Source: Flavobacteriaceae bacterium
Lineage (GTDB): Bacteria; Bacteroidota; Bacteroidia; Flavobacteriales; Flavobacteriaceae
Assembly: GCA_022565635.1 (NCBI GenBank)
Contig: JAIUMH010000003.1
Location: forward strand, 1 to 55,424
Length of the DNA stretch: 55,424 nt
Direction: 5' to 3'
Shown here: positions 8,358-17,260 of the stretch, piece after piece
Numbering within the stretch: the first letter of the stretch is position 1
Layout: every line of letters begins with the position of its first letter
Program-made: the position numbers and the translations under genes
Notes under the pieces: generated by a model
The model's input: only the letters and a program-made list of their open reading frames with translations
Databases searched by the model: none
Told to the model about the DNA's origin: nothing

Positions 8358-9008
8358 TTAAGCCTTAGGCTTCATTGCGCTTAACATTCCACCATACACA
8401 CCATTAAGTGAATTAAGGTTTTGAGTTAAGGAAGCCATCTGGTCTTTTAACTTACCAGCATTAGCTGTAACTGCTTGATTGATTTCAGCTTGCTTAGTAG
8501 CAGACTCTAATTGAACTTTATATAAATTATTTAAGGATTCCATCTGCTGTGCAGCTTTCACCATTTCTTCACTATATTTCTTCTGAGAGCTCATTGCATC
8601 GGTTGCTGGAGCTATTCCTTTTGATGCGCTTTCAAAATTCTTAATGCTTTGACCTAGGCTTTCCATTAATTTAGAATCAATTTTTGCCTCTTTAAGCATA
8701 TCATCTAATTTCTTAGATAACATACCTTGTTCATCTTTAGCTACTGCTTTAGATTTTTTTTCAGTTGACTCGCCACCAGCTAATTCAGGATAAACCTTAG
8801 ACCAGTCTAATTCAGTTTCAATTGGTTCGAATGCGGAATAAGTAAAAATAAGAGCTTCAGTAACAAGACCAATAGTTAACATAACATTACCTGTTAATGG
8901 TCCTATTTCAAAATGAATAATTTTGAATAGTGCACCCACTAATACAATAGCTGCTCCTAATCCATATACCATATTCTTAATTCTTTTACCTGCTTTTGAT
9001 TGTGCCAT
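8358..9008 (-). CDS. gldL: Gliding motility / type IX secretion motor protein GldL
   Basis: The 216-residue protein has two N-terminal transmembrane helices (about 13-33 and 37-57) linked by the conserved KIIHFEIGPLTG turn, then a long cytoplasmic helical region. A Glu inside the second helix (E51, in LVTEALIF) matches the membrane-buried Glu shown to be essential for the GldLM proton motor in related flavobacteria; the correspondence is by motif, not by alignment. It lies 45 bases after gldK and 46 before gldM, in the standard operon order. Confidence 0.95.
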   Translation of the reverse strand: MAQSKAGKRIKNMVYGLGAAIVLVGALFKIIHFEIGPLTGNVMLTIGLVTEALIFTYSAFEPIETELDWSKVYPELAGGESTEKKSKAVAKDEQGMLSKKLDDMLKEAKIDSKLMESLGQSIKNFESASKGIAPATDAMSSQKKYSEEMVKAAQQMESLNNLYKVQLESATKQAEINQAVTANAGKLKDQMASLTQNLNSLNGVYGGMLSAMKPKA

Positions 9009-9053
9009 AATCGTTTAAATTTAAGTTATTTAATTGTTTATTGTTGTTTAAAA

Positions 9054-10409
9054 TTATCTTCTTCTGTTTGAAATATTTAAGCTATTACCTAAGAAATCTT
9101 GTACAGTTCTAAAACCGATATAACTTCTAGCAGAGTCTGCATATTCAAAGTCTCTTGTACTAACTTGTAAGAAATAACTTACATCTTTCCAAGAACCTCC
9201 ACGAATAACTTTTCTTCTATTTTCTTTATTATTAACGTTTGGATTCATACTCGACATATATTCATAAGATGCCGCATCATAGGAAGTATTCACCCATTCA
9301 GAAACATTTCCAGACATATTATACAAGCCAAAGTCGTTAGGCTCATACGAATCTGCCTCAACCGTGTACAAAGCTTCATCGGCAGCATAATCACCTCTTA
9401 AAGGTTTAAAGTTTGCTTTAAAACAAGCTCTATCATCTTTAGCATAAGGACCTCCCCAAGGGTAAGTACCAGACTCCAAACCTCCTCTTGCTGCATATTC
9501 CCATTCTGCCTCAGAAGGCAATCTAAACATATTAGAAGGAGCTAAATCTTTAGATCTTCTATAATTATTTAAATACTGAGTTCTCCAGTCCGCAAAAGCT
9601 TTAGCTTGATTCCAATTTACACCAACTACTGGATAATTATCATAAGCAGTATGATTAAAGTAGTCATTATGCAAAGGCTCATTGTAAGAGTAATGAAAAT
9701 CTTTAATCCAAACAGTTGTATCAGGATACACCGGAACAACATACTCTTTAATATACTCAGAACGATCACCCTCTGCCCTAGCTGCTGCTTCAACATCCAT
9801 TTGTTTGTAAGAATATTTAAACTCTTCAACATTCTTCATTCTCACACCATTGTATGACTGATCATTTGGTAAATAAAAATCATCCATTACATAAACGTAA
9901 TCGGCATCGGGGTATTTATTCTCATCCCAAACGATATCAACATCCCAATTAATCATTTGATCCATAGGATCATAATGACGTGAAAATTCTTGGAACGGAG
10001 TCAATTCCCCTTCATCAGCAGCATTCTTGAAAGCATAACTACCAATTGAGCGATTGTTCCCTCTTCCACCATCAGTTTCACCAGCTAACTCAGCAGCTTC
10101 AGCAAGCTTTTGCCTCACTACAGAGTCACGTACCCAGTGTACAAACTGTCGATACTCAGAATTAGTAATTTCAGTTTCATCCATGTAGAATGATGTAACT
10201 GTTACAGTTTTTGTAGGCGCATCGTTCAATCCCGCAATATCGTGATCTGCTTTACCCATTATAAATGCCCCTCCTTCAACCAATACCATACCGTAAGGTT
10301 TTTCTGGGTTCCATTTCTTGCCTTCTACACCTACTAGCTGACCGCGGTCATTATTTCCACAACTCACTAATACCAATGTAACTAAAAAAAGTTTAATAAA
10401 ATTTCTCAT
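9054..10409 (-). CDS. gldK: Gliding motility / type IX secretion lipoprotein GldK
   Basis: The 451-residue protein has a lipoprotein signal peptide with lipobox LVSC (acylated Cys17). The body is a formylglycine-generating-enzyme (SUMF1/FGE) fold: VEGGAFIMG near the start, then GVNWNQAKAFADWR, RLPSEAEWEYAARGG and the terminal RGGSW and IGFRTVQD motifs. A large insert (about 100-245) is typical of GldK. In type IX secretion the protein is structural, forming the outer-membrane-attached periplasmic ring with GldN. It is the first gene of gldKLMN, 101 bases after an arginase-like gene. Confidence 0.95.
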   Translation of the reverse strand: MRNFIKLFLVTLVLVSCGNNDRGQLVGVEGKKWNPEKPYGMVLVEGGAFIMGKADHDIAGLNDAPTKTVTVTSFYMDETEITNSEYRQFVHWVRDSVVRQKLAEAAELAGETDGGRGNNRSIGSYAFKNAADEGELTPFQEFSRHYDPMDQMINWDVDIVWDENKYPDADYVYVMDDFYLPNDQSYNGVRMKNVEEFKYSYKQMDVEAAARAEGDRSEYIKEYVVPVYPDTTVWIKDFHYSYNEPLHNDYFNHTAYDNYPVVGVNWNQAKAFADWRTQYLNNYRRSKDLAPSNMFRLPSEAEWEYAARGGLESGTYPWGGPYAKDDRACFKANFKPLRGDYAADEALYTVEADSYEPNDFGLYNMSGNVSEWVNTSYDAASYEYMSSMNPNVNNKENRRKVIRGGSWKDVSYFLQVSTRDFEYADSARSYIGFRTVQDFLGNSLNISNRRR

Positions 10410-10510
10410 TTCTATATGTTATAGTAACGTAATTTTTCGGCTGTAAACCTATTCAAATATTTTCTAAAAACCAACTATTTTCTTAATAGATATTTAATTT
10501 AAATTAAATC

Positions 10511-11680
10511 TTAAAATTCATTTTTTGCCTTAGCCTTCAACCATCGCTCTGGAAGCTCTAATTTACAAGCAGTTAAATAATCATCTTCACTACAAGACAA
10601 AAACGAATTTTCTTTCAATTTATTGTTGCTATTTTCCAAAGGCAACTCCATCCACCAACGTCCAGACAAGTTACTTTGTAAAAAAACAAGGTTATCCTCA
10701 TCTATTGGGACGGTAAATTTAGTAAAATTTTGGTTAAATTGTGGATGCTCTTCGTTAAATCTAAGAGCAACCCCTTCAATTAAATACCAAAACATCTGCG
10801 CAATCAAAGAAACAAAAGCTGGAGTTTGCTGAAATTTATGCAATTCATAAAGACCAAAACTTGAGGTTTTATCACTTATTCCAGCATATCTTGCAAGCAC
10901 ACAAAGCTCATTTGCTGAAAATCCATTTACCATAAAATGATTTGGGTCTGAAATTGATGCAGCCTTTAAACTAGTCAAATCGAAACTTACAAAATCTGCA
11001 TCTCTAAACAAAGGCTCTACCTTAGGTAATGATTGAGTAACCTCTCCTAATCGGTATGCCTCAAAATAGAGTCTGTCTATTAAATCAATTTCATCTTGAT
11101 GTACGTAGTACGTTTGGTAACCTAAATTAACGTAGTTAAATAAATTATAAGGTTGCTTAACCACCATGTGACTTAAGTAATTGAACTTTCCTAATTCTGT
11201 ATCTGCATCACCTAAATCAAATTCATGACTTACACTAAGGAAGTTGACCATATATTTTACGTCTGCAAAAGACTTATATTGATAATAAATTAAATCTTTT
11301 CCACCACCCATAACCATCAGTAAAACTTTATTCTTAAGTAAAAAAGTTGCTATTTTCTGTAATAAATAACCGGTATCATTAGGTGTGTTACCGGGCATTA
11401 TATCTCCTAAATCTATCATATTAATACTCCAGCTTCCAGGATATAGACAATACAAAGACTTACGTATTGAATTATAACTAAAATCTTTTGAATGACTGGG
11501 TGACGATCTAAACTCATAAACCCCAAGAATAGCGATTTGATAGTGATTAAAGTCTACTTCTTGAGGTTCTAAATCTTGATAAAAATCTATTTGGTTACCT
11601 AGATGCTTATTATTTAGGTTGGATTTAAGCTCTTCTAAAAAATGAGCATCAATAGGTTGTAAAAATTCAAATTCTGACAT
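10511..11680 (-). CDS. Arginase/formimidoylglutamase-fold protein with altered metal site
   Basis: The 389-residue protein aligns by motif with the ureohydrolase fold (arginase, agmatinase, formimidoylglutamase): MVMGGGKDLIYYQ (about 122-134), LSVSHEFDLGDAD (about 148-160) and VSFDLTSLKAASISDP (about 230-245). Active family members carry GGGHD, DAHxD and SFDxDxxDP, whose His and Asp residues bind two Mn ions. Here H is K128, the first Asp of DAHxD is V150, and the second Asp of SFDxD is replaced. Catalysis by the usual mechanism is therefore doubtful. It lies between topA and gldK. A structural or regulatory role is possible; no function is proven. Confidence 0.75.
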   Translation of the reverse strand: MSEFEFLQPIDAHFLEELKSNLNNKHLGNQIDFYQDLEPQEVDFNHYQIAILGVYEFRSSPSHSKDFSYNSIRKSLYCLYPGSWSINMIDLGDIMPGNTPNDTGYLLQKIATFLLKNKVLLMVMGGGKDLIYYQYKSFADVKYMVNFLSVSHEFDLGDADTELGKFNYLSHMVVKQPYNLFNYVNLGYQTYYVHQDEIDLIDRLYFEAYRLGEVTQSLPKVEPLFRDADFVSFDLTSLKAASISDPNHFMVNGFSANELCVLARYAGISDKTSSFGLYELHKFQQTPAFVSLIAQMFWYLIEGVALRFNEEHPQFNQNFTKFTVPIDEDNLVFLQSNLSGRWWMELPLENSNNKLKENSFLSCSEDDYLTACKLELPERWLKAKAKNEF

Positions 11681-11725
11681 TAAAGCTTAATTTAAAATCA
11701 CTAGGATTTTGCCAAAACTAAGCAA

Positions 11726-14224
11726 TTATTTCTTTTTTGTGTTTTTCTTTGTAGTTTTTTTTCGCTTTGAAGTTGATTTCTTTCCTTTATCCAGCATAGC
11801 TTTGACTTCCTCTAATGTTAAATTTTGCGCATCGGTAGTTTTAGGTAGTTCAATTTTTTGCTTCCCTTTAGAAACTTTAAATCTCCCCCATCTTGCTTTC
11901 TCTACCTTAATGCCTTCATCTTCCCAATGATGAATTAGTTTATCTTTCTCCTTTTGTATTTTATCTTCAATAAGCGTTTCAATATCTCCATCAGATAAAT
12001 TGTCAAAATCGTATTTTTTATTGACGTTGATAAACATTCCGTCCCATTTTAGAAATGGACCAAATCTACCAACCCCTTTTTGAACTGGTTTATCTTGATA
12101 ATGATAAATAGGTTCTTCAGATTTTTCTTTAGATTTAATCAATTCTAAAGCGCGATCCATGGTTACATCTAGTGGATCTTCTCCTTTATCTAAAGAGACA
12201 AATTTTTTGCCGTATCTCACATAAGGCCCAAATCTACCCACATTTGTTTCTACAGCCTCTCCTTTATACTCCCCTAATTCTTTTGGAAGTTTAAATAGAT
12301 CCATCACCTCTTCAAATGTAATGGTATTTAAGGTTTGTCCTGGTCTTAAGCTAGCAAATTGCGGTTTTTCTTCATCTTCTACTGTTCCTATTTGAGCCAT
12401 AGGTCCATATTTACCTAAACGCACACTTACTGGCTTTCCAGTTTTAGGATCTTTACCTAATACGCGCTCACCTACTTCACGTTCGGCGTTTTCAGCAACA
12501 TCTTCAACACGGGGATGGAATTCGGTGTAAAAATTTTTCATTACATCGGTCCATTTTTTATTTCCTTCAGCTATTTCATCAAAATCTTGCTCAAGACCAG
12601 CGGTAAAATTGTAATCTAAAATACCTGAGAAGTGTTCTACTAGAAAATCATTTACTACCATTCCCACATCGGTAGGGACCAATTTCCCTTTATCTGAACC
12701 TACATTTTCTGTGAGTTCTTTTTTCTTGATAGCTTCATCTTTTAATGTAAACTGATTATATTTTCTTGGTGTTCCTTCAATTTGACCTTTTTCTACGTAT
12801 TTTCTATTTTGAATAGTTGAAATTGTTGGTGCGTAAGTTGATGGTCTTCCTATTCCTAATTCCTCTAATTTTTTAACCAAAGAAGCTTCTGTATATCTAG
12901 CTGGTGGTCGAGTAAAGCGTTCGGTGGCTTGCACCCAATTATTCGTTAAGTCTTCACCTTCTTTTACCCTAGGTAAAAGGCCGTCTTGTTGCTCTTCTTC
13001 CTCGTCATCACTCCCTTCTAAATACACCTTTAGAAAACCTTCAAACTTGATCATTTCACCACGTGCAACAAATTCTTTTTTGTGTGTATTAGCCTCAATC
13101 TTAAGAACTGTGCGTTCTAATTGTGCATCACTCATTTGTGAAGCAATGGCACGTTTCCAGATTAAATCATACAATCTTTTTTGATCGTATTCATCTCCAG
13201 CGCTGTGTACCGCAAAATTGGTAGGGCGAATTGCTTCGTGGGCTTCCTGCGCTCCTTTAGCTTTGGATTTAAAATTTCTGGATTTGGCAAATTCTTCTCC
13301 GTAAGCCGATACGATTTCTTTATAAGCGCCTTTTTTAGCTTCATCTGAAAGATTTACGCTATCCGTTCTCATATAAGTAATACGTCCCGATTCATACAAG
13401 CGTTGCGCCATACTCATCGTTTTTCCCACGGGGAAATTAAGCTTTCTAGCCGCCTCTTGCTGAAGTGTTGATGTGGTAAATGGAGGGGCAGGCGATTTTT
13501 TAGCTGGCTTGGTGCTTAAGTCGGCTACCTTAAAATCAGCGCCTAAATTATCTTTTAAAAATTGTTCTGCTTCTTTTTGAGTAGGAATGTTTTTGGCCAA
13601 TTTAGCCTTGAAGCTTTGTCCATCTTCTGTTGAAAATTCAGCATCTATTCGGTAAGAAGCTTCTGCTGTAAAATCTTGTATATCTCGCTCACGCTCTACA
13701 ATTAATCGCACTGAAACAGACTGAACACGACCAGCCGAAAGACCTCCTTTTACTTTTCTCCATAAAATAGGAGAAAGCTCATAACCTACCAATCGGTCTA
13801 ACACTCTACGTGCCTGTTGAGCATTCACCAAATTGTAATCAATTTTTCTAGGGTTTTTTATGGCTTTTTGAATAGCTGGCTTGGTAATTTCATGAAAAAC
13901 AATGCGTTTGCTATTGGTATCATTTAACTTAAGTTCTTGGGCTAAGTGCCAAGCAATAGCTTCTCCTTCACGGTCTTCATCACTGGCTAACCATACTGTT
14001 TCTGAAGCTTTGGCAAGATTCTTTAATTTCCTAACAACATCTTTTTTATCTTTAGAAACTACATATTTTGGAGTAAAATCTCCATCTACATCAACACCTA
14101 ACTCCTTTGAAGGCAAATCAGCTATATGCCCAAAACTAGAAGCTAATTTATAATCTTTACCTAGAAATTTCTCGATGGTTTTTGCCTTGGCTGGCGACTC
14201 AACTATTACTAAATTCTTAGCCAT
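11726..14224 (-). CDS. topA: DNA topoisomerase I
   Basis: The 832-residue type IA topoisomerase opens with the Toprim domain (MAKNLVIVESPAKAKTIEKF; acidic DEDREGEAIAWH at about 80-91). The catalytic tyrosine is in GRITYMRTDSVNLS (about residue 285). Several short topoisomerase C-terminal repeats follow (for example VGRFGPYVRYG and VGRFGPFLKW), and the tail is Lys/Thr-rich (about 815-832). The enzyme relaxes negative supercoils. These C-terminal repeats lack the four-Cys zinc fingers of E. coli TopA. It heads a leftward run leading to gldKLMN. Confidence 0.97.
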   Translation of the reverse strand: MAKNLVIVESPAKAKTIEKFLGKDYKLASSFGHIADLPSKELGVDVDGDFTPKYVVSKDKKDVVRKLKNLAKASETVWLASDEDREGEAIAWHLAQELKLNDTNSKRIVFHEITKPAIQKAIKNPRKIDYNLVNAQQARRVLDRLVGYELSPILWRKVKGGLSAGRVQSVSVRLIVERERDIQDFTAEASYRIDAEFSTEDGQSFKAKLAKNIPTQKEAEQFLKDNLGADFKVADLSTKPAKKSPAPPFTTSTLQQEAARKLNFPVGKTMSMAQRLYESGRITYMRTDSVNLSDEAKKGAYKEIVSAYGEEFAKSRNFKSKAKGAQEAHEAIRPTNFAVHSAGDEYDQKRLYDLIWKRAIASQMSDAQLERTVLKIEANTHKKEFVARGEMIKFEGFLKVYLEGSDDEEEEQQDGLLPRVKEGEDLTNNWVQATERFTRPPARYTEASLVKKLEELGIGRPSTYAPTISTIQNRKYVEKGQIEGTPRKYNQFTLKDEAIKKKELTENVGSDKGKLVPTDVGMVVNDFLVEHFSGILDYNFTAGLEQDFDEIAEGNKKWTDVMKNFYTEFHPRVEDVAENAEREVGERVLGKDPKTGKPVSVRLGKYGPMAQIGTVEDEEKPQFASLRPGQTLNTITFEEVMDLFKLPKELGEYKGEAVETNVGRFGPYVRYGKKFVSLDKGEDPLDVTMDRALELIKSKEKSEEPIYHYQDKPVQKGVGRFGPFLKWDGMFINVNKKYDFDNLSDGDIETLIEDKIQKEKDKLIHHWEDEGIKVEKARWGRFKVSKGKQKIELPKTTDAQNLTLEEVKAMLDKGKKSTSKRKKTTKKNTKKK

Positions 14225-14245
14225 AAATATTAATTAATTTGGTTG

Positions 14246-14253
14246 CAAAAGTA
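14246..14253 (-). promoter_or_regulatory. -7 box (TACTTTTG) for topA
   Basis: The minus strand carries TACTTTTG 22 bases before the topA ATG, matching TAnnTTTG. No convincing -33 TTG is seen. Confidence 0.5.
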
Positions 14254-14630
14254 GATGATTTTTTTTTCTAGGGCTAAAATTTAAGAAAAATCGCAAAAAT
14301 ATTAGTTAGTTGATGGTTGGTTGAAGAAGATGAATAAACCTGCTTTTAAAGGTTTAAATGAAGTGAAAAAGGCAAAGAGCAACGAAACTTCATCCATTAA
14401 AAAACTAACTTTTACAGACACTTTCCTAATGATTAACATCAGTTTAATTATTAAAAAATGGTGTTTAACTTAGTGATTAGTGCTCATCTTTTCTTGTTGG
14501 TGTTTTTTTAAACCAACAAGATTTACAAGATGAAATTTGGTAACAAGGTTTACTAAGTAAATTAATATTGCACAAGAAGACGTACACTTTTATTAAATGG
14601 CAACAAAATGTTTTTATGTAAACAAAAAAT
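14254..14630. other. Intergenic region between topA and a structured element; one long inverted repeat
   Basis: I see no gene in these bases. The interval is AT-rich and holds an interrupted hairpin at 14484-14533: outer arms TCATCTT / AAGATGA and inner arms TTGTTGGT / ACCAACAA around a T-rich loop. It may be a terminator or a small transcript; there is no U-tract directly after the outer stem. Confidence 0.5.
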
Positions 14631-14634
14631 CAAT

Positions 14635-14779
14635 AGCCGTGATTGTAACGAAAAGCCCGTAAAATTTAAAAACTTAGCACTTTTACCAGTGAAAAGCGAC
14701 CGGGAGGAAGCTCTTGAAATGGTAATAAAGGGCTTGGTTTTAAATTGCGGACTTGTAGTGAAAAGCGCGATTTAGCTCC
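14635..14779 (+). ncRNA. Structured repeat element, copy A (resembles flavobacterial flavo-1-type RNA)
   Basis: This 145-base block shares three conserved segments with copy B at 20937-21081. These are a 5' block (AGCC.TGATTG..., then GAAAAGCCCG), a central block identical over 24 bases (14693-14716, containing GCGACCGGGAGGAAGCTC) and a 3' block (GGACTTG ... GAAAGC or GAAAAGC). The central block sits at the tip of a long hairpin whose stem (TTACCA / TGGTAA, and further out AATTTAAAAACTTAGC against GGCTTGGTTTTAAATT) differs in sequence from copy B but still pairs. Conserved loop with a covarying stem suggests a structured RNA. Orientation and name are inferred. Confidence 0.6.
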
Positions 14780-14790
14780 AAAAAAAAAGT

Positions 14791-15402
14791 TTATTCTTGG
14801 TTGTTTTTGTTGTATTCTTGTAATTCCATTAAGCGTTTTACGTACTTGCCAATAACGTCAAACTCAAGGTTTACGGTGTGGCCCTTTTCAAGCGTTTTGA
14901 AGGTGGTGTGTTCATAAGTAAAAGGAATGATGGCTACGCTAAACTGATTGATTTGGCTATTCACCACCGTTAAACTTACACCGTTAATGGTTATACTGCC
15001 TTTTTCTATGGTAACGTTTTGTTGTTGAGGATTGTACTCAAAAGTAAAAATCCAACTTCCGTCTTTTTCTTCACGGTGAATACAGGTGGCGGTTTGGTCT
15101 ACATGGCCTTGTACAATATGGCCATCTAAGTGAGCGTTCATTTTCATGCCTCGCTCTAAGTTTACAGGTGCATCTACTTCTAACTGTCCAAGCGAAGTTT
15201 TGTCTAAAGTTTCTTGAATAGCAGTAACTTTATAAATGTAATCACTAATTTCTACAACTGTTAAGCATACTCCGTTATGAGCTACACTTTGGTCAATTTT
15301 GAGTTGGGGAGTAAAATTGGCTTCTACATAAAAATGTATGTTTTCTCCTTCTTTTAAAATTTTTCTAATATGTCCTATTTCTTCTATGATTCCTGTAAAC
15401 AT
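14791..15402 (-). CDS. ribE: Riboflavin synthase, alpha subunit
   Basis: The 203-residue protein starts with the signature MFTGIIEEIG and contains two lumazine-binding repeats: HNGVCLTVVEI in the N-terminal half and INGVSLTVVNS in the C-terminal half, each following a barrel of about 90 residues. The enzyme converts two molecules of 6,7-dimethyl-8-ribityllumazine into riboflavin and a pyrimidinedione. The length is normal (about 200). It is divergent from pdxA, with 104 bases between the genes and back-to-back -7 boxes. I see no FMN riboswitch. Confidence 0.96.
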   Translation of the reverse strand: MFTGIIEEIGHIRKILKEGENIHFYVEANFTPQLKIDQSVAHNGVCLTVVEISDYIYKVTAIQETLDKTSLGQLEVDAPVNLERGMKMNAHLDGHIVQGHVDQTATCIHREEKDGSWIFTFEYNPQQQNVTIEKGSITINGVSLTVVNSQINQFSVAIIPFTYEHTTFKTLEKGHTVNLEFDVIGKYVKRLMELQEYNKNNQE

Positions 15403-15420
15403 TGTTGTAGAATATTTAGT

Positions 15421-15436
15421 TACCTTTGCAAAAATA
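15421..15436. promoter_or_regulatory. Back-to-back -7 boxes of the ribE / pdxA divergent promoters
   Basis: TACCTTTG lies on the plus strand at 15421-15428 (towards pdxA). TATTTTTG lies on the minus strand at 15429-15436 (towards ribE). Both fit TAnnTTTG. The boxes touch, so the two polymerases would compete for the same DNA. Confidence 0.5.
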
Positions 15437-15506
15437 GATGAAATTTAGAGGTGCATATGCTTCTTACCATAACTTTATCTATTTTTAATGCTAAATTTAA
15501 AAACAG

Positions 15507-16565
15507 ATGAGTGAAGTAAATAAAGTAAAAGTAGGTATTAGTATTGGTGATTTGAATGGAATTGGTCCTGAAATTGTTTTGAAAACTTTTGAAGACCCGA
15601 GAATGATGGAGCTTTGTACGCCTGTAATTTTTGCCAACGTAAAGATGCTTTCTTTCTTTAAAAAACACTTGAATTTAGAAAATAGGTTTTTTACCGCGCC
15701 GCACTCAGAAAAAGTAGTGGATGGTAAATTGAATGTGGTAAATGCTTGGAAATCTAACTTTAAAGTGAATTTTGGTCAAGAGGATCCTATAGCTGGTAAA
15801 TATGCAGTTCGTTCTATTGAAGTGGCAACTCAAGCCCTCATCAAAAAACACATTGATGTTTTGGTTACAGCGCCTATTAACAAAAATAGCATTCAATCTG
15901 AAGAATTTAAATTTCCTGGTCATACCGATTATTTTGCTCAAGCATTAAAGGGTGATAACATGATGTTTATGGTTTCTGATCAGTTACGAGTTGGTTTGTT
16001 AACAGACCATGTTCCTGTAAAAGATGTAGCTAGCCATATTACGCCTGAGCTTATTGAGAAAAAAGTAGGTATAATGAGCGAATCTTTACGCAGGGATTTT
16101 GGCATTAGAAAACCAAGAATTGCTGTTTTAGGCATTAATCCGCATTCTGGAGACAATGGCGTAATTGGTGATGAAGACGACCGAATATTAAAGCCTACAA
16201 TCCATAAGATTAACGATATGCAAGGCGAATTGGTTTTTGGTCCTTATGCGGCAGACAGCTTTTTTGGAAGCAAAAATCATGAAAATTTTGATGCTGTTTT
16301 AGCGGCTTATCATGACCAAGGTTTAATTCCATTTAAAACCTTAAGTTTTGGAAAAGGGGTAAATTATACAGCCGGAATGAATAGGATTAGAACTTCACCA
16401 GACCACGGTACTGCTTTTGATATTGCTGGTAAAGGTGAAGCAGACCATTCTTCTTTTGCAGAAGCGGTTTTTAAAGCTATTGAAATTTTTAAAAATAGAA
16501 TGGATTACTTAGAGATTACTAAAAATCCTTTGGAAATTCAGAAAAGACACAGAAGTAGAGGTTAA
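15507..16565 (+). CDS. pdxA: 4-hydroxythreonine-4-phosphate dehydrogenase
   Basis: The 352-residue protein has the PdxA signature elements: VGISIGDLNGIGPEIVLK near the N-terminus, TAPINKNSIQ, the metal-binding His in FPGHTDYFAQ, LGINPHSGDNGVIGDED, AAYHDQGLIPFK, and TSPDHGTAFDIAGKG near the end. It oxidises and decarboxylates 4-phosphohydroxy-L-threonine in the DXP-dependent pyridoxal phosphate pathway. The length is normal. It converges on the SanA-like gene, whose stop codon lies 2 bases beyond its own. Confidence 0.96.
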   Translation: MSEVNKVKVGISIGDLNGIGPEIVLKTFEDPRMMELCTPVIFANVKMLSFFKKHLNLENRFFTAPHSEKVVDGKLNVVNAWKSNFKVNFGQEDPIAGKYAVRSIEVATQALIKKHIDVLVTAPINKNSIQSEEFKFPGHTDYFAQALKGDNMMFMVSDQLRVGLLTDHVPVKDVASHITPELIEKKVGIMSESLRRDFGIRKPRIAVLGINPHSGDNGVIGDEDDRILKPTIHKINDMQGELVFGPYAADSFFGSKNHENFDAVLAAYHDQGLIPFKTLSFGKGVNYTAGMNRIRTSPDHGTAFDIAGKGEADHSSFAEAVFKAIEIFKNRMDYLEITKNPLEIQKRHRSRG

Positions 16566-16585
16566 TTTTACACCTCTTCTTTTTC
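16556..16585 (+). terminator. Terminator hairpin overlapping the convergent stops of pdxA and the SanA-like gene
   Basis: AGAGGT pairs with ACCTCT around a 9-base loop, followed by TCTTTTTCTC on the plus strand. The stem includes both stop codons. Confidence 0.55.
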
Positions 16586-17200
16586 TCCTAAAAATTTGGG
16601 TTGTTTATTAAAAAGCAAATCTAAAATTAGTTTTGTACGCGCAAATTTTTCTCTAAGTTTTGTTTTTAAACCATAACTTACAGAAACGTCTTGAGCATTG
16701 TAAGCATAGGCGTTGAGTTGAATTGATTGGGCAATTACAACAGCTCTTTCATTATGAAATTTTTGTGAGATGATGATGATTTCATCCTGGCCAAAAACAA
16801 ATTTAGCTCTGTGCATAGAGTCTAAAGTTCTTAAACCGGCATAATCTAAAACAATATCCTTTTTTGCTACACCAGCCTCTAGTAAGCTTTTTTGCATTTC
16901 TAAAGGTTCATTATAACTTTTGTGTCTATTGTCTCCGCTTACTATTATTTTTTGAATTTTTCCAGCTTTATACAATTCTACCGCCGCATTGATACGATGA
17001 GAAAAATACAAATTCTCTTGCCCTGACTTAAGGTATTTTGAAGTGCCCAAAACAACCCCTACTCGGCTAGAAGGAATGGCATTTAAATTAGTGTAGAGCT
17101 GTTCTTTTGCCATTGTCCTCACATACCAATCACTCAAAATAAGCAGGCTTATTACCAAAATTATAAGTAGAGAAAAAACAAGCAAAGCTTTCTTAACCAT
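16568..17200 (-). CDS. SanA/YdcF-like DUF218 membrane protein
   Basis: The 210-residue protein has one N-terminal transmembrane helix (about 5-27) and then a DUF218 domain: VGVVLGTSKYL, INAAVELYKAGKIQKIIVSGD, and IIISQKFHNERAVVIAQ. SanA-type proteins influence envelope permeability and vancomycin sensitivity in Enterobacteria; the chemistry is unknown. The N-terminal helix probably anchors it with the domain in the periplasm. It is convergent with pdxA and 60 bases downstream of the SulP gene on the same strand. Confidence 0.8.
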   Translation of the reverse strand: MVKKALLVFSLLIILVISLLILSDWYVRTMAKEQLYTNLNAIPSSRVGVVLGTSKYLKSGQENLYFSHRINAAVELYKAGKIQKIIVSGDNRHKSYNEPLEMQKSLLEAGVAKKDIVLDYAGLRTLDSMHRAKFVFGQDEIIIISQKFHNERAVVIAQSIQLNAYAYNAQDVSVSYGLKTKLREKFARTKLILDLLFNKQPKFLGEKEEV

Positions 17201-17260
17201 GTTCTATTTTTTAGTGGATTGTATTAGTAAGGGCTAGATGTACAAGTGAATTTATAGAGT

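Noticed and set aside
11726-14224. Open frames antisense to topA (for example 12924-13184)
   Set aside because: Low-complexity Ser/Pro-rich translations typical of antisense shadow, with topA clearly coding.
15403-15506. FMN riboswitch before ribE
   Set aside because: The interval is only 104 bases, is shared with pdxA, and has none of the conserved RFN-element sequences.
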